This document shows, piece after piece, positions 43,727 to 52,900 of a stretch of DNA of 64,000 bases. Source of the DNA: Stenotrophomonas sp. 704A1 (GTDB lineage: Bacteria > Pseudomonadota > Gammaproteobacteria > Xanthomonadales > Xanthomonadaceae); assembly GCF_030549525.1 (NCBI RefSeq), contig NZ_CP130831.1:2319501-2383500 (forward strand). The letters are read 5' to 3'. A program made the position numbers and the translations under genes. Under the pieces are notes generated by a model that saw only the letters and a list, made by a program, of their open reading frames with translations, was not told the origin of the DNA and did not search any database. Within the stretch, counting starts at the first letter, position 1. Each line of letters starts with the position of its first letter.

Positions 43727-46063
43727 TCACGGCAAGGGCGCGGCTTCCGCATCCCGGGAGTCGCGCCAGGCGTGCAGCGCCTGCAACAGGCGCTGGGTGT
43801 CGTTCCAGGGCGGCGGATCGGCGGCGCCCAACTGCGACAGCTGTTCGGCCCAGGGCAGGGCATCGCCGGCGCCGCACATCTGCAGCACCCCGAGCAGGCG
43901 ATGGGCGTGATGGCGCAGGGCGCCTGCATCGCGCCCTGCAAGCGCAGCCTGCAGATGCTGGAACTCTTCATCGATGCTGTCGTCGTAGGCCGCCGCCAGC
44001 TCGGCGTGTTCCCGATCGGTCTCGGCGTCCGCATCGGCCGCAGCCACGGATCCCAGCGCCTGCAGCAGCGCATCGCAGCGCAGCGGCTTGTGCAGCACCG
44101 CCTCGATGCCGGCATCGCGGCAGCGTTGCGCGTGCGCCGCACCGCTGCGCGCCGACAGCGCCAGCAACCGTAGTGGCGGCGCGCCCGTGCTGCACTGCTG
44201 GCGCAGGTCTCTGGCCAAGCGGTACCCGTCCATCCCGGGCAGGCCTATGTCCAGCAGCACGACCGGGCAGGGCGCCTGCGCCTGCAGCGCCAGTGCGCTG
44301 GAAGCGTCCGCCGCCTCCTGCACCACCGCCCCCCAGTGCCGCAGCTGCGCGGCGACGACCTGCCGGTTCAGATCATGGTCTTCGACCAGCAGCACCTGCA
44401 CACCGGACAGCGGCGATGCGGGCACCTTCACAGGTGCGATGCGGGCGTCGGGCCCGGGCAGGGCGACCGGCAGGTGCAGGATGAAGCGGCTGCCACGACC
44501 GTAGACGCTGTGCGCATCCAGGTTTCCGCCCATGGCCCGGGCCAGTTCGCGGCAGATGGACAGGCCCAGGCCGCTGCCACCGCGCGCACTGCCCGGATCG
44601 GCCTGCTGGAACGGCTCGAACAGGCGCGCCATCTGTGCCGGCGCGATGCCGATGCCGCTGTCGATCACCTCGATCAGCAATGAAGGTGGCTTCGGTGGCA
44701 GGTCCAGCCGCACCCGCAGCTCGATCCCGCCGATGTCGGTGAACTTGAGGGCATTGCCCAGCAGGTTGTCGAGCAGCTGCCGCAGGCAGTCCGGGTCGAT
44801 CGACAGCAGCGGCAGCGGCGCCTGCGGTGCGCTGAGCGCAAGATGCAGGCCCTTCTGCGCGGCCTGCGGCCGGACCGCATCGAGCGCCTGCGCGAACACC
44901 GCGCCAACATCGCACGTCTGCGGGTGCGGCTGGAAGCTGCCGCTGGCCAGCCGCGAGAAATCCAGGGCGCGGTCCAGCAGGCTGCGCAATGCCCGGCTGG
45001 CACTGGCGGCGGCGGACACCAGCTGCCGTGGGCGCGCCGGCAGCGGCAGCTGCCCGAGCAGATCGATCGATGCCATCACGGCCTGCGCGGAGTTGCGCAT
45101 TTCATGACTGATCAGCCCCGTCATCTGCGCCTGCTCGCGGTCACGCCGGCGGCGCAGGGTGAGCAGTGCGCCGGCCAGCAACGGCAGCGCCAGCAGCGCG
45201 GTGACCACGGCCAGCACTCCGCGCCGCGACGGCAGGTCCCGTCCGGCCCAGCCATCGGCCAGCGCAGCTGGCAGCGCCTGCCGGGCCCAGCGCTGCAGCA
45301 GGCGGGCATGCTCATCCACGCCGATGTCGGCCAATGCCTGTTCAATGCCGGCAAGCAGCGGCTGGTCCTCGCGCCGCGCCAGCAGGTACAGCTCGGTCGG
45401 GAAGTGGGCATCGAGCCGTTGCACGCGAAGGCGATGTGAGAAGTGACGCCGCGCCAGCGAGCGCGCAACCGATTCCAGGCCGATGGCTGCATCGGCGCGG
45501 CCGCTGTCCACTGCCGCCAGTGCCGCATGCATGCTGGGCATCGGCAGCAGGTGCACCGCCGGGTGATGCGTGCCCAGCCAGATGGGGTAGGGCCCCCCGT
45601 CGACGGCTGCCAGCCGCCATCCATCGAGCTCGCTGATCCGGTGCGGCAGGCGCTCGCCGATGCGTCCGGCCAGCACCGTTGCGCCGCCAGGGAAAGCGCG
45701 CGATGTCACCAGGTCGACGCAGGCCGGCTGGAAGGCATTGGCCGGCCCTTGGATCAACACCAGGTCGGCCTGCCGCGCGCACACGGCAGCAACGCCGTCC
45801 TGCATGCTGCTGCGTGGCACGTCCAGGAAGCTGAGGCCGGAATGGCGGGTCACCAGCAGCGCGTAGCCGTGGGCCAGCGTTGGCAGCGGATCCGCGTCCG
45901 GATCGTCTTCGGGGGCAGGGCGCAGCACAGGGCCGGTGGCCACGCGCACCACGCGCCCGGCACCCCACTGCCGCGACTGGGTGTCGCCGGCCGAAATGCC
46001 GGGAAGCAGGGCAAGCATGCCCAGCAGCAGAAGCTGCCGGACACAGCGCCATGACGTGCTCAC
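43727..46063 (-). CDS. BvgS/EvgS-like hybrid sensor kinase (SBP-like sensor, HisKA, HATPase, REC, Hpt)
   Basis: A 778-residue inner-membrane phosphorelay kinase. A signal peptide (1-25) and a periplasmic solute-binding-like (Venus flytrap) domain (about 38-265) precede a membrane segment (about 283-303). The H-box has H320 in 'GLISHEMRNS'; HATPase shows DSGIGI and GLGLSI. The receiver (about 555-670) has the pair in 'LLVEDHD', the phosphoacceptor in 'VVLLDIGLPGMDG' and a Lys in 'HKPL'. The C-terminal Hpt-like domain has 'HHAHRLLGVLQMCG'; the phospho-His is present but the usual Lys two residues later is Leu. It overlaps the response-regulator gene by four bases. Confidence 0.92.
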   Translation of the reverse strand: MSTSWRCVRQLLLLGMLALLPGISAGDTQSRQWGAGRVVRVATGPVLRPAPEDDPDADPLPTLAHGYALLVTRHSGLSFLDVPRSSMQDGVAAVCARQADLVLIQGPANAFQPACVDLVTSRAFPGGATVLAGRIGERLPHRISELDGWRLAAVDGGPYPIWLGTHHPAVHLLPMPSMHAALAAVDSGRADAAIGLESVARSLARRHFSHRLRVQRLDAHFPTELYLLARREDQPLLAGIEQALADIGVDEHARLLQRWARQALPAALADGWAGRDLPSRRGVLAVVTALLALPLLAGALLTLRRRRDREQAQMTGLISHEMRNSAQAVMASIDLLGQLPLPARPRQLVSAAASASRALRSLLDRALDFSRLASGSFQPHPQTCDVGAVFAQALDAVRPQAAQKGLHLALSAPQAPLPLLSIDPDCLRQLLDNLLGNALKFTDIGGIELRVRLDLPPKPPSLLIEVIDSGIGIAPAQMARLFEPFQQADPGSARGGSGLGLSICRELARAMGGNLDAHSVYGRGSRFILHLPVALPGPDARIAPVKVPASPLSGVQVLLVEDHDLNRQVVAAQLRHWGAVVQEAADASSALALQAQAPCPVVLLDIGLPGMDGYRLARDLRQQCSTGAPPLRLLALSARSGAAHAQRCRDAGIEAVLHKPLRCDALLQALGSVAAADADAETDREHAELAAAYDDSIDEEFQHLQAALAGRDAGALRHHAHRLLGVLQMCGAGDALPWAEQLSQLGAADPPPWNDTQRLLQALHAWRDSRDAEAAPLP

Positions 46064-46686
46064 AGTGCCTCCAGCTGTTGCCGGTTGGCAAACACCTCGG
46101 CGTCGTTGCGCAGCCCCAGCTTGCGCAAGGCGGATATCTTCTGGGTGCTGACCGTCTTGATGCTGCGATGGCGGCGCAGCGCAATTTCGGACATGGTCAG
46201 GCCGTCGAGCATCAGCCGGATGACCTCGCGCTCGTTGCGGCTCAAGGCATCACTGGGCGCCAGCAGCCGGCATGAGGGCGGAATCCGGCACAGGCCCTGG
46301 TAGACGCGCATCACGGCATCGGAGAGTTCGCTCAACGGCTCGGCCTTGCCGACAAAGCCGCTGATGCCGGCGTCCAGAAGATGGTTGATGGCGGCCACCG
46401 ACGCATGCCCGGCGAAGCCCAGCAGGGTCACGCGCGGCAGCGTGTGGCGCAGGCGCTGTACCAGTTCCGGGCCGCTGATGTCACCGGGTGCCAGCGCGAT
46501 GTCGATGATGGCGACATCCACAGCGCGATGCTGCAGATGTTCAATGAAGGCCGGGCTGCGGCCATGGCTGGCGACGATCTCGAACCGGGGATCCTTGCCA
46601 AGATGATAGGCAGTGCCACGACGCACGACGTCGTGGTCATCGAGGAGTGCCAGGCGGATTCGGCGCGGCGCGGGATATCCATTCAT
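46060..46686 (-). CDS. NarL/LuxR-family response regulator (BvgA/EvgA-like)
   Basis: This 208-residue regulator has a receiver domain (about 10-125) with D16/D17, the phosphoacceptor D62 in 'AIIDIALA' and K114 in 'GFVGKAE', and a LuxR-type HTH (about 143-200, 'LSRNEREVIRLMLDGLTMSEIALRRHRSIKTVSTQK'). Its stop overlaps the start of the hybrid kinase, so the two form one relay. The ATG at 46686 begins a normal family N-terminus. Targets are unknown. Confidence 0.93.
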   Translation of the reverse strand: MNGYPAPRRIRLALLDDHDVVRRGTAYHLGKDPRFEIVASHGRSPAFIEHLQHRAVDVAIIDIALAPGDISGPELVQRLRHTLPRVTLLGFAGHASVAAINHLLDAGISGFVGKAEPLSELSDAVMRVYQGLCRIPPSCRLLAPSDALSRNEREVIRLMLDGLTMSEIALRRHRSIKTVSTQKISALRKLGLRNDAEVFANRQQLEAL

Positions 46687-47003
46687 GCGCGGAAGATCGG
46701 GGGCACCCGAGGGCGTGGCTCGTATTCTTGCGCCGGGGTCGCGCGGCGTATCGAAATCCTTCGATTTTTGAGATTTTTCCTATGCCCGGATGGGGAAAAA
46801 CTGAGGACTTGCGTCGGATCTGGCGCGGAGCGGTTGGGATCAGCAGCCTGTTGCGTCCATCAAATCCCATGCGGAGGTTGCGCGGCTGTTTTGGATGGGC
46901 GCTTTGAGCACGTGGACCTGATCTCCGAGCCGTTCGAGGTTCTGGACCCGTTTGAGGTGGACCATTTGCGTGACGCGTCACGGTGAAGGTGGCGCTGGGG
47001 CTG

Positions 47004-47048
47004 TTGAAATCTGCAGGGCTGAGGCTCAGTGCAGTACGCAGATTTCAA
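47004..47048. repeat. Long inverted repeat with inner palindrome
   Basis: TTGAAATCTGC (47004-47014) and GCAGATTTCAA (47038-47048) form a perfect 11-base stem, and the 23-base loop contains CTGAGGCTCAG. It is about 200 bases left of dif. It could be a hairpin RNA, a remnant of a small mobile element, or a protein-binding site. Confidence 0.6.
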
Positions 47049-47250
47049 GGTCGGGCGCTGGTGGTTTGACTGGGTTCCGGTAACGCGTTGAGGTGGTGCC
47101 CATGGGGAGGATGGATGCGGGTTGCGGATTCGGGTGGAGAGGGTCAGGACTGGTTGGGATGAGGGCTGGCCGGGATCAGGGCTGGCTGGGGTGGCAGGTG
47201 GCAGGTACGTTGGGCTGGGCTGCTTGGGGAAGTACCTAGGGGCAGCTTGC

Positions 47251-47278
47251 CTTGAACATAATATACATTATGCGAAAT
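47251..47278 (-). other. dif: Chromosome dimer resolution site dif
   Basis: Read on the minus strand, the 28-base site contains GCATAATGTATATTATGTT, identical to the core of E. coli dif and of other gammaproteobacterial dif sites. The XerC arm is ATTTCGCATAA, the centre TGTATA and the XerD arm TTATGTTCAAG. XerC and XerD resolve chromosome dimers here when FtsK activates them. It marks the replication terminus. Phages and other elements that use XerCD also insert at dif. Confidence 0.93.
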
Positions 47279-47612
47279 GCTGTATCGGGCTGTTACGGCA
47301 TTCGTCTCCTCTGCGTGGCAATGGCTGGGCCTCTGGCTCGGCTCTTGCCTGCGTCCTCAGTCCCCGGCCAAGGATGAGATCGCGGTGTTCGTCGGCAGAG
47401 ATTCTGGTCTGCGAGGCAGACAATCTTGGGTTGCTGCAGATGTTCATCGCGGAGATTTTTAGGTTGCCATTGCAAAGATTTCAGCTTTTAAGGGAGACAA
47501 TTTCAGTGCATGAAGAACCATTGCAGGAAATCTCGACTCGTGGCTGTCCACTGCAGACCTTATTGATCCACGGATGGCGCTTGGTCTGACTGGGTGCTGC
47601 TTACGTAGGGCG

Positions 47613-48527
47613 CTATTTCGGGCTTTGTCGCCTTGAGCGAGTCTTAGGTGGTGACTTCACTTCTTGGTTCCGTTTGAAGGCCGATTTGAGCTGCGCCGGC
47701 AGATCTCGCAGGCTCGAAAGTTGTTGCTCCAGGGCGTCACTCCGTCCGCGCAGGATGTTCGCGGCTTGGCTCGCCGTCGCTGCCGCTGCTTGGGCGGCAT
47801 GGAGATCCTGGCGCAACTGTCTCTCAATTGACCTGTGATGTTCGGCCATGCTGTTGAGTTGCGCCTGGAGTTCTTTCGCTTCTTGGCGCGCTCTATCAAC
47901 ATCGCTCAGCGCCCGATTCTCGACAGATCTGGCGTACTCGGCCCAGTCTTCTCGCTCAGATTTCGCCGTTTCTAGGGCCTCATGAAGCCGGACGTCAAGT
48001 TGCTGTCTCGCTGCCTCAGTTCGATCGGCTCTTCTAAGCTCGAGGTCCCGCTGCTCTGCGAGTCCTGAGATCTGCAGACGGAGCTGGTCAACCAGTTGCT
48101 GCAGCTCTGCGACTTGAGTCGTTGCAATCCTCTCGCCAGTGATTGCAGCGTCACGCTCTGAACGCACTTGCGTCAACTCGTCAGCTACAAGCCGAGATTT
48201 TGCCTCCTGTGCATCACGCTGGGCGGCCAACGACTGCTCAGCCTCTGCAAGCTCTCGATGGGCGGCCTCCCGTGCATGCTTCAACGCCAGTTCCCACCAT
48301 TGCCCGGCGAGTTCCGCCAACACCGCTGGCGCATCGTTCAGGTCCGGACGCGCTTGCTGCAGGCGCGTGCCGAGTCGGTTCCACCACGTTTCCAGCCAGC
48401 GAGTCACGGTGTTCGGAGAGCCGGTCCCCAGGTGAGCCCGGATCCGCTCGACGGTTGGGCGCTCGCCCTTGGCCACCAGCTCGTCGGCGGCGGTGTGGAC
48501 GTCGGATTCGGTGATGCCGCGGGCCAT
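47613..48527 (-). CDS. KfrA-like DNA-binding coiled-coil protein
   Basis: This 304-residue protein has an N-terminal KfrA-type DNA-binding domain (about 1-110, 'GITESDVHTAADELVAKGERPTVERIRAHLGTGSPNTVTRWLETWW'), which is helix-turn-helix-like. A long coiled coil (about 115-280) rich in Ala, Glu, Gln and Arg follows, with a basic tail. KfrA proteins of plasmids autoregulate and help segregation. AGGAG stands seven bases before the ATG at 48527. It is divergent from the tyrosine recombinase, with nested palindromes between them that are likely operators. Its 3' end lies 335 bases from dif. A chromosomal KfrA next to a recombinase suggests a mobile island module. Confidence 0.85.
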   Translation of the reverse strand: MARGITESDVHTAADELVAKGERPTVERIRAHLGTGSPNTVTRWLETWWNRLGTRLQQARPDLNDAPAVLAELAGQWWELALKHAREAAHRELAEAEQSLAAQRDAQEAKSRLVADELTQVRSERDAAITGERIATTQVAELQQLVDQLRLQISGLAEQRDLELRRADRTEAARQQLDVRLHEALETAKSEREDWAEYARSVENRALSDVDRARQEAKELQAQLNSMAEHHRSIERQLRQDLHAAQAAAATASQAANILRGRSDALEQQLSSLRDLPAQLKSAFKRNQEVKSPPKTRSRRQSPK

Positions 48528-48544
48528 GCGAAGTCTCCTGTACT

Positions 48545-48642
48545 GGCACCCTACTCTGCTGGTAACGTACTCGCGATAAGTGATGATTATCGCTAGTAGG
48601 TGCCTCATTTCATATTGTACATTACATATTATGAATCGAAAT
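48545..48642. promoter_or_regulatory. Nested palindromes between the kfrA-like and recombinase genes
   Basis: The outer arms GGCACCCTACT (48545) and AGTAGGTGCC (48595) enclose a perfect inner repeat GCGATAA-GTGATGA-TTATCGC (48573-48593). A further imperfect AT-rich palindrome around ATATTGTA-CAT-TACATAT (48612-48629) runs up to the recombinase ATG. These are candidate operators for the KfrA-like protein or recombinase binding sites. Confidence 0.6.
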
Positions 48643-49710
48643 TCCATTACTGCTATCTTGCCGGCAACGACGACTCAGTTGGCCCTGCCGGAGCAACTGG
48701 CCCAGCAAGCCGGCGATGCAGTGCGCCAATTGCTCGCTGAGGCGGCCGCGGCGAATACCACCCGCAGCTATGCCACCGCCCTGCGCTACTGGGCCGGATG
48801 GCACCAGGGACGCTACGGGTTCGAACTTGCGCTTCCGGTCAGCGAGGCCGTGGTGATCCAGTTCCTGGTTGACCACATTCAGCGTAGAAGCAAGGCCGAG
48901 CTGGTCAGCGAGCTGCCGCCGGCACTGGATCAGGCCTTGGTCGGCGCTGGCCTCAAGGCCAAGATCGGGCCGCTGAAGCTGTCGACCGTGGTCCAGCGCA
49001 TGGCGGTGCTGTCCACCGCCCACAAGCTCAAGCGCCTGGCCAACCCGTGCGAGCTGCCCAGCGTACGCACCCTGCTCAGCCGCGCCCGCCGCGCCGCGGT
49101 CAAGCGTGGTGAGCGGCCGACCAAAAAGACCGCGATCACCCGGGCCGAACTGGAAGCCATGCTGGCCACCTGCGATGACAGCCTAGAGGGCCTGCGCGAT
49201 CGTGCCCTGCTCTGCTTTGGCTTCGCCAGCGGCGGCCGCCGGCGCAGCGAGATCGCGGCTGCTGACATGCGTGACCTGCGCAAGGTTGGCAATGATGGCT
49301 ACATTTACCGGCTGGAGTACTCAAAGACGCAGCAGGCAGGGGTGACGACGGATTCGACGCCGGACAAGCCCATCCTCGGTCGCAGTGCTGACGCTTTGGC
49401 GATCTGGCTGGAGGCGGCAGATATCCATGAGGGTGCAATCTTCCGACGGATCTGGAAGGATCGAGTCGGCCCCGCCCTACTTCCGGGCTCGGTGGCCGCA
49501 ATCGTCAAGCGCCGAGCCCGTCTGGCGGGGCTGGAGGGGGATTTTGGGGCCCATAGCTTGCGATCAGGATTTGTGACCGAGGCTGGTAGGCAAGGCGTGC
49601 CGCTGCCAGCGGTGATGGCGATGACAGAGCATCGCTCCGTGGCGAGCGTGATTGGGTACTTTCAGGCGGGCGCTGCCGAACACAATCCAGCAGCACGACT
49701 TCTTAAGTGA
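48631..49710 (+). CDS. Tyrosine recombinase/integrase
   Basis: This 359-residue site-specific recombinase has an N-terminal SAM-like core-binding domain (about 25-135) and a catalytic domain (about 165-350). Active-site residues can be placed: R205 in 'SGGRRRSEIA', K232 in 'YSKTQQ', H308 and R311 in 'GAHSLRSGF', H334 in 'TEHRS' and nucleophile Y343 in 'IGYFQ'. All are present, so the enzyme should be active. It is not XerC or XerD by sequence. The start is the ATG at 48631. It is divergent from the KfrA-like gene and about 1.4 kb from dif. No tRNA-type attachment site was seen, so its target is unknown. Confidence 0.92.
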   Translation: MNRNSITAILPATTTQLALPEQLAQQAGDAVRQLLAEAAAANTTRSYATALRYWAGWHQGRYGFELALPVSEAVVIQFLVDHIQRRSKAELVSELPPALDQALVGAGLKAKIGPLKLSTVVQRMAVLSTAHKLKRLANPCELPSVRTLLSRARRAAVKRGERPTKKTAITRAELEAMLATCDDSLEGLRDRALLCFGFASGGRRRSEIAAADMRDLRKVGNDGYIYRLEYSKTQQAGVTTDSTPDKPILGRSADALAIWLEAADIHEGAIFRRIWKDRVGPALLPGSVAAIVKRRARLAGLEGDFGAHSLRSGFVTEAGRQGVPLPAVMAMTEHRSVASVIGYFQAGAAEHNPAARLLK

Positions 49711-49900
49711 GTTTCGCCCTACCTCAGTGATCCCCATAGATCAGCGATAAACTCTTGAAAAGCGGGTTGCCATTGGCGGCCGATTTCCAAGCGGTCTATC
49801 CGAAATCGCTGCCGCCAATAGTTGGAATCTGTGCAATCTTGCCGATGACGCAGCCTGTTGCAGCCGTTCGCTACAAAGATGGCGACAGGCGCATCGGAGT

Positions 49901-52900
49901 CTACTCCAGCCTAGCCCCCACTTCACCAACAACTGCGTCAATAGTACGCGCTGCAGCGTTCAGGAGTTCGCCTATAGAGGCCTCACCACGGTCGACCGCG
50001 GCAACTGTTTCGTGCAGCGCGGGAAGGTGCTGGGGAGAACTGAATCGGGACGAAGTTGAAGCCAAGTGCTTCCAGGTCGGAGAGAGTCTACGTGCCAAAG
50101 GCCTGCCGAACGTCTTCTGAAGCAATAAACCTTCGGAGAAGCAGACCGTCGCCGAAGATGCGAGAAGGTGAATGTGGAACGCGTCTTCAGGGGTGAGAGA
50201 GGAGTTCTGCATGAGCGCAAGTGCCGCTCCGAACGTTCTGCCAACTGAGGAGCGTTCTACTTGGCGGCTGGCAGCGGCCCGGGCCGCTTGGCCCGACAGC
50301 GCAAAACCGCATGACATGTCGGCAAGCATCGAGACGATCACACTATTTGGTCCCCAAGTGCGAGCTGCATCGACCTGCCACGCGCCAATGGTCCGCGCGG
50401 GGTTATCGCAGCAGATTGCAGCTGCGGCAAAAACTGCAAACAATCCCTCGGGGCTTAATCTAGACGCATTCGTAGACATGTTGCCAGCATTGCTCGGCAG
50501 CTCTTGAGGGTAATCGACAAGTGAAGTGATGAGGTTGAACTCTCGTTCAAAATCAGCGAGCACGCATACGAACTCTTTGCTCGTTCCAGCATTGAACTCA
50601 AACGCAAGAAGTGCCTCTGCAACGGAGAACCTCACCAATGGGAAGTTCGAGGTTCGCAAGGCTTCTAGTTGGGTCCGGAACTTTGGAGATATGTCCCCAA
50701 GCTGGGAAGCCAACAGCCCTGCTTTTACAACGCTAAGTTGAGTCCGTATCGCCTGGCCAGGGCGCGGCTGGCCAAAGCTTAGGCCAGGCTCAGAGGCCTT
50801 TCCGAAGGGTAGCCTCAGTGTTGAGATGTCTTTCTGTCTTGCGATGGCATCAGTTAGATTGCAAACGCCATTGATGAGCTGAAATATGGCATCCCAGCCA
50901 TCCTCTCCATCGTCCTGAGCCGTCGCTGGCAAGTCAGCCAGCATATCAGTGAGCGTTTTTGCGGCGCGCTGAGGCGCGCCAGCTACAGCCATAACGTGAC
51001 TGGCGTCAACTAGGAGCCCAAACTTCGTGATGCTAAGACGGTACTCGGGCCGAACAGTTGAGCCAGCGATAAAATAATGCTCAGCCTGCGACCATTCCCC
51101 AAGGCGGCAAGCGCAGATTCCTGCTCGTCGGAACGCGAAAGCGTCTAAGCCACTCGCAGCCACTGGGTCGGAAACAAGCGAATTCCAAGCAGCAAGAGCA
51201 CCGACTTCATCGTTCGCTTGGAAGAGGGCATTCACTCTCTGCTCACGAATTGTGGGAGTTTCCCCATGCGCTGACGCCGCGTGCTCCAAGATCTGAATTG
51301 CCGCCGAATGATCATGAAGGTACTCGCCATGGATGATGGAAAGGGCCTTCGCTACCTCACTACCGAACTGGGTGAGGCCTAAGCGGCGTGCGATCGCCCC
51401 TGCTCGGGACAGAAGTGCAATCGTAGGCTCCCATTCTGTTCCACTAGCGCTCTGTGAGGCCCAGGCGCCGTGGACGAAGGCTCCGCAAGAGTTTACTAAA
51501 GGCCAAGTGAGAATAGTCTCGAAGGCTCGCCGATCATCGACGTCGGCATCTAACTCAAGCCAGTCGACAACTTGCGTCAAGCCCTCCAGATCTCGCACAG
51601 AAGACGCTTGGAGCGAGAGAAAGAACTGTGTGCTCGTCGCGCTAGGTGGCAAGCCATGCAACAGCTCATCGGATTGGGCCATGAACTGACGAGCGAATTC
51701 CTCGGCAAGAATTGCAGCCTCTCCCTTCAACCTGCTGAGGATGCCAATCGCAGTCAACTTCGGTCTTAGCTGAATCCGTGGATTCCTATTGGTGAACAAC
51801 TTGGAGCAGCGCATGACCTGGAGCGCCGCACGCGGTTCCTGCTCAGGGATTTGATCAACCTCTTCGGTCCAGCGGGTCAGGATGGTCGGTAGCATCTCCG
51901 AATCGAGCTGGGTAGCCACTGAAAATTGAAGCTGACGTAGTACGACACTGACGAACGGCTGGGATTCAAGGAAGCGCTGGCCTTCAGATAACGACACGTA
52001 CGGTAGCCAAACAAGATGCTGAAAGACAGCGGCCGATATGGTGTCCTCGTCGATGGTTTCCAGAATGCGTGCGCAGTGCATGAGGCGGCCCGCGTCTTGC
52101 GCGATGTAGGCGTGGAACAGGAGCGCCCCTGCGTCGGATACATCCAGACTCCTGACGCCTGCGATTGCATCATAGATCTGGCTGTGGGCAAGCCGCCTGC
52201 GTCCCAGTGACCACACCTCTCCAGCAGAGCCCTTTAGGAGGGGAGTCACACTCAGCCTTCCTACGAGAGCCTGCTCTAGCCACTTGCCTTGCAATGCATC
52301 AATGATGTCGCCGCCATTTACGATGCCGCCCACCGCCTGGGTCAGGCTGAGCAGCATCGGCCGGGTCAGGGGCAGTGCGGCCTCCGCGGCCGTGTACACA
52401 AATGCCGCCGTCTCGGGCGAGACGCTCTCGCTCAACATCCGCCGTGCGACCTGTCTTGCATTAGTTATAGCTGGCGAGATCGTCGTGATGTCACTTGGTG
52501 TGGGCGGTGGCCACTGCTTGGCCTCAAGTTCGGCGATTCTCACCTGAACCAGCTTGGGATGGCCTCCAGCGGCTCCGCGAATGAAGGCCGCCCACGCCTC
52601 ACACATGTGCTTAGGACAGCCATTACTAAGGCAGTGCTCTTGGACGTCTTCGACCGACATCTCAGGAACATCGATGGTTTCGATGTTCGCAAAGTCCGAG
52701 AGCTGCGCTGCTTCGGCAGACTCACCGCGAGCAGTCAGAAGTAAGCCACGCCCCGAGCGCAGAGCGCGATTTACCAGCAGCGCTAATGTTTCCTTGTATG
52801 CCCCATGTGTATTCGGGGAAAGGTCAATGTTGTCGACTACGATAAGCGAAGGAGTTGATTCATCGCTAACGCATGCCGCAATTGCTTTCAAGATATTGTC

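Larger units (their letters stand above)
46687..47612. other. Gene-poor terminus stretch containing dif
   Basis: No convincing gene is seen in these 926 bases. It holds a long inverted repeat (47004-47048), a very G-rich + strand from about 47090 to 47235 (many GGG and CTGGG runs), the dif site (47251-47278) and a less GC-rich stretch up to the kfrA-like gene. The open frame from 47122 to 47589 runs straight through dif and is judged spurious. Confidence 0.7.

Noticed and set aside
47122..47589. A 155-codon + strand frame in the terminus gap
   Set aside because: It reads through the dif site and a G-rich stretch, has no ribosome-binding site and no protein-like composition.
48607..48642. A second dif-like site (ATTTC...CATATTATG...GAAAT)
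   Set aside because: The spacing and core do not match the XerC-6-XerD layout; it is better explained as an operator before the recombinase gene.
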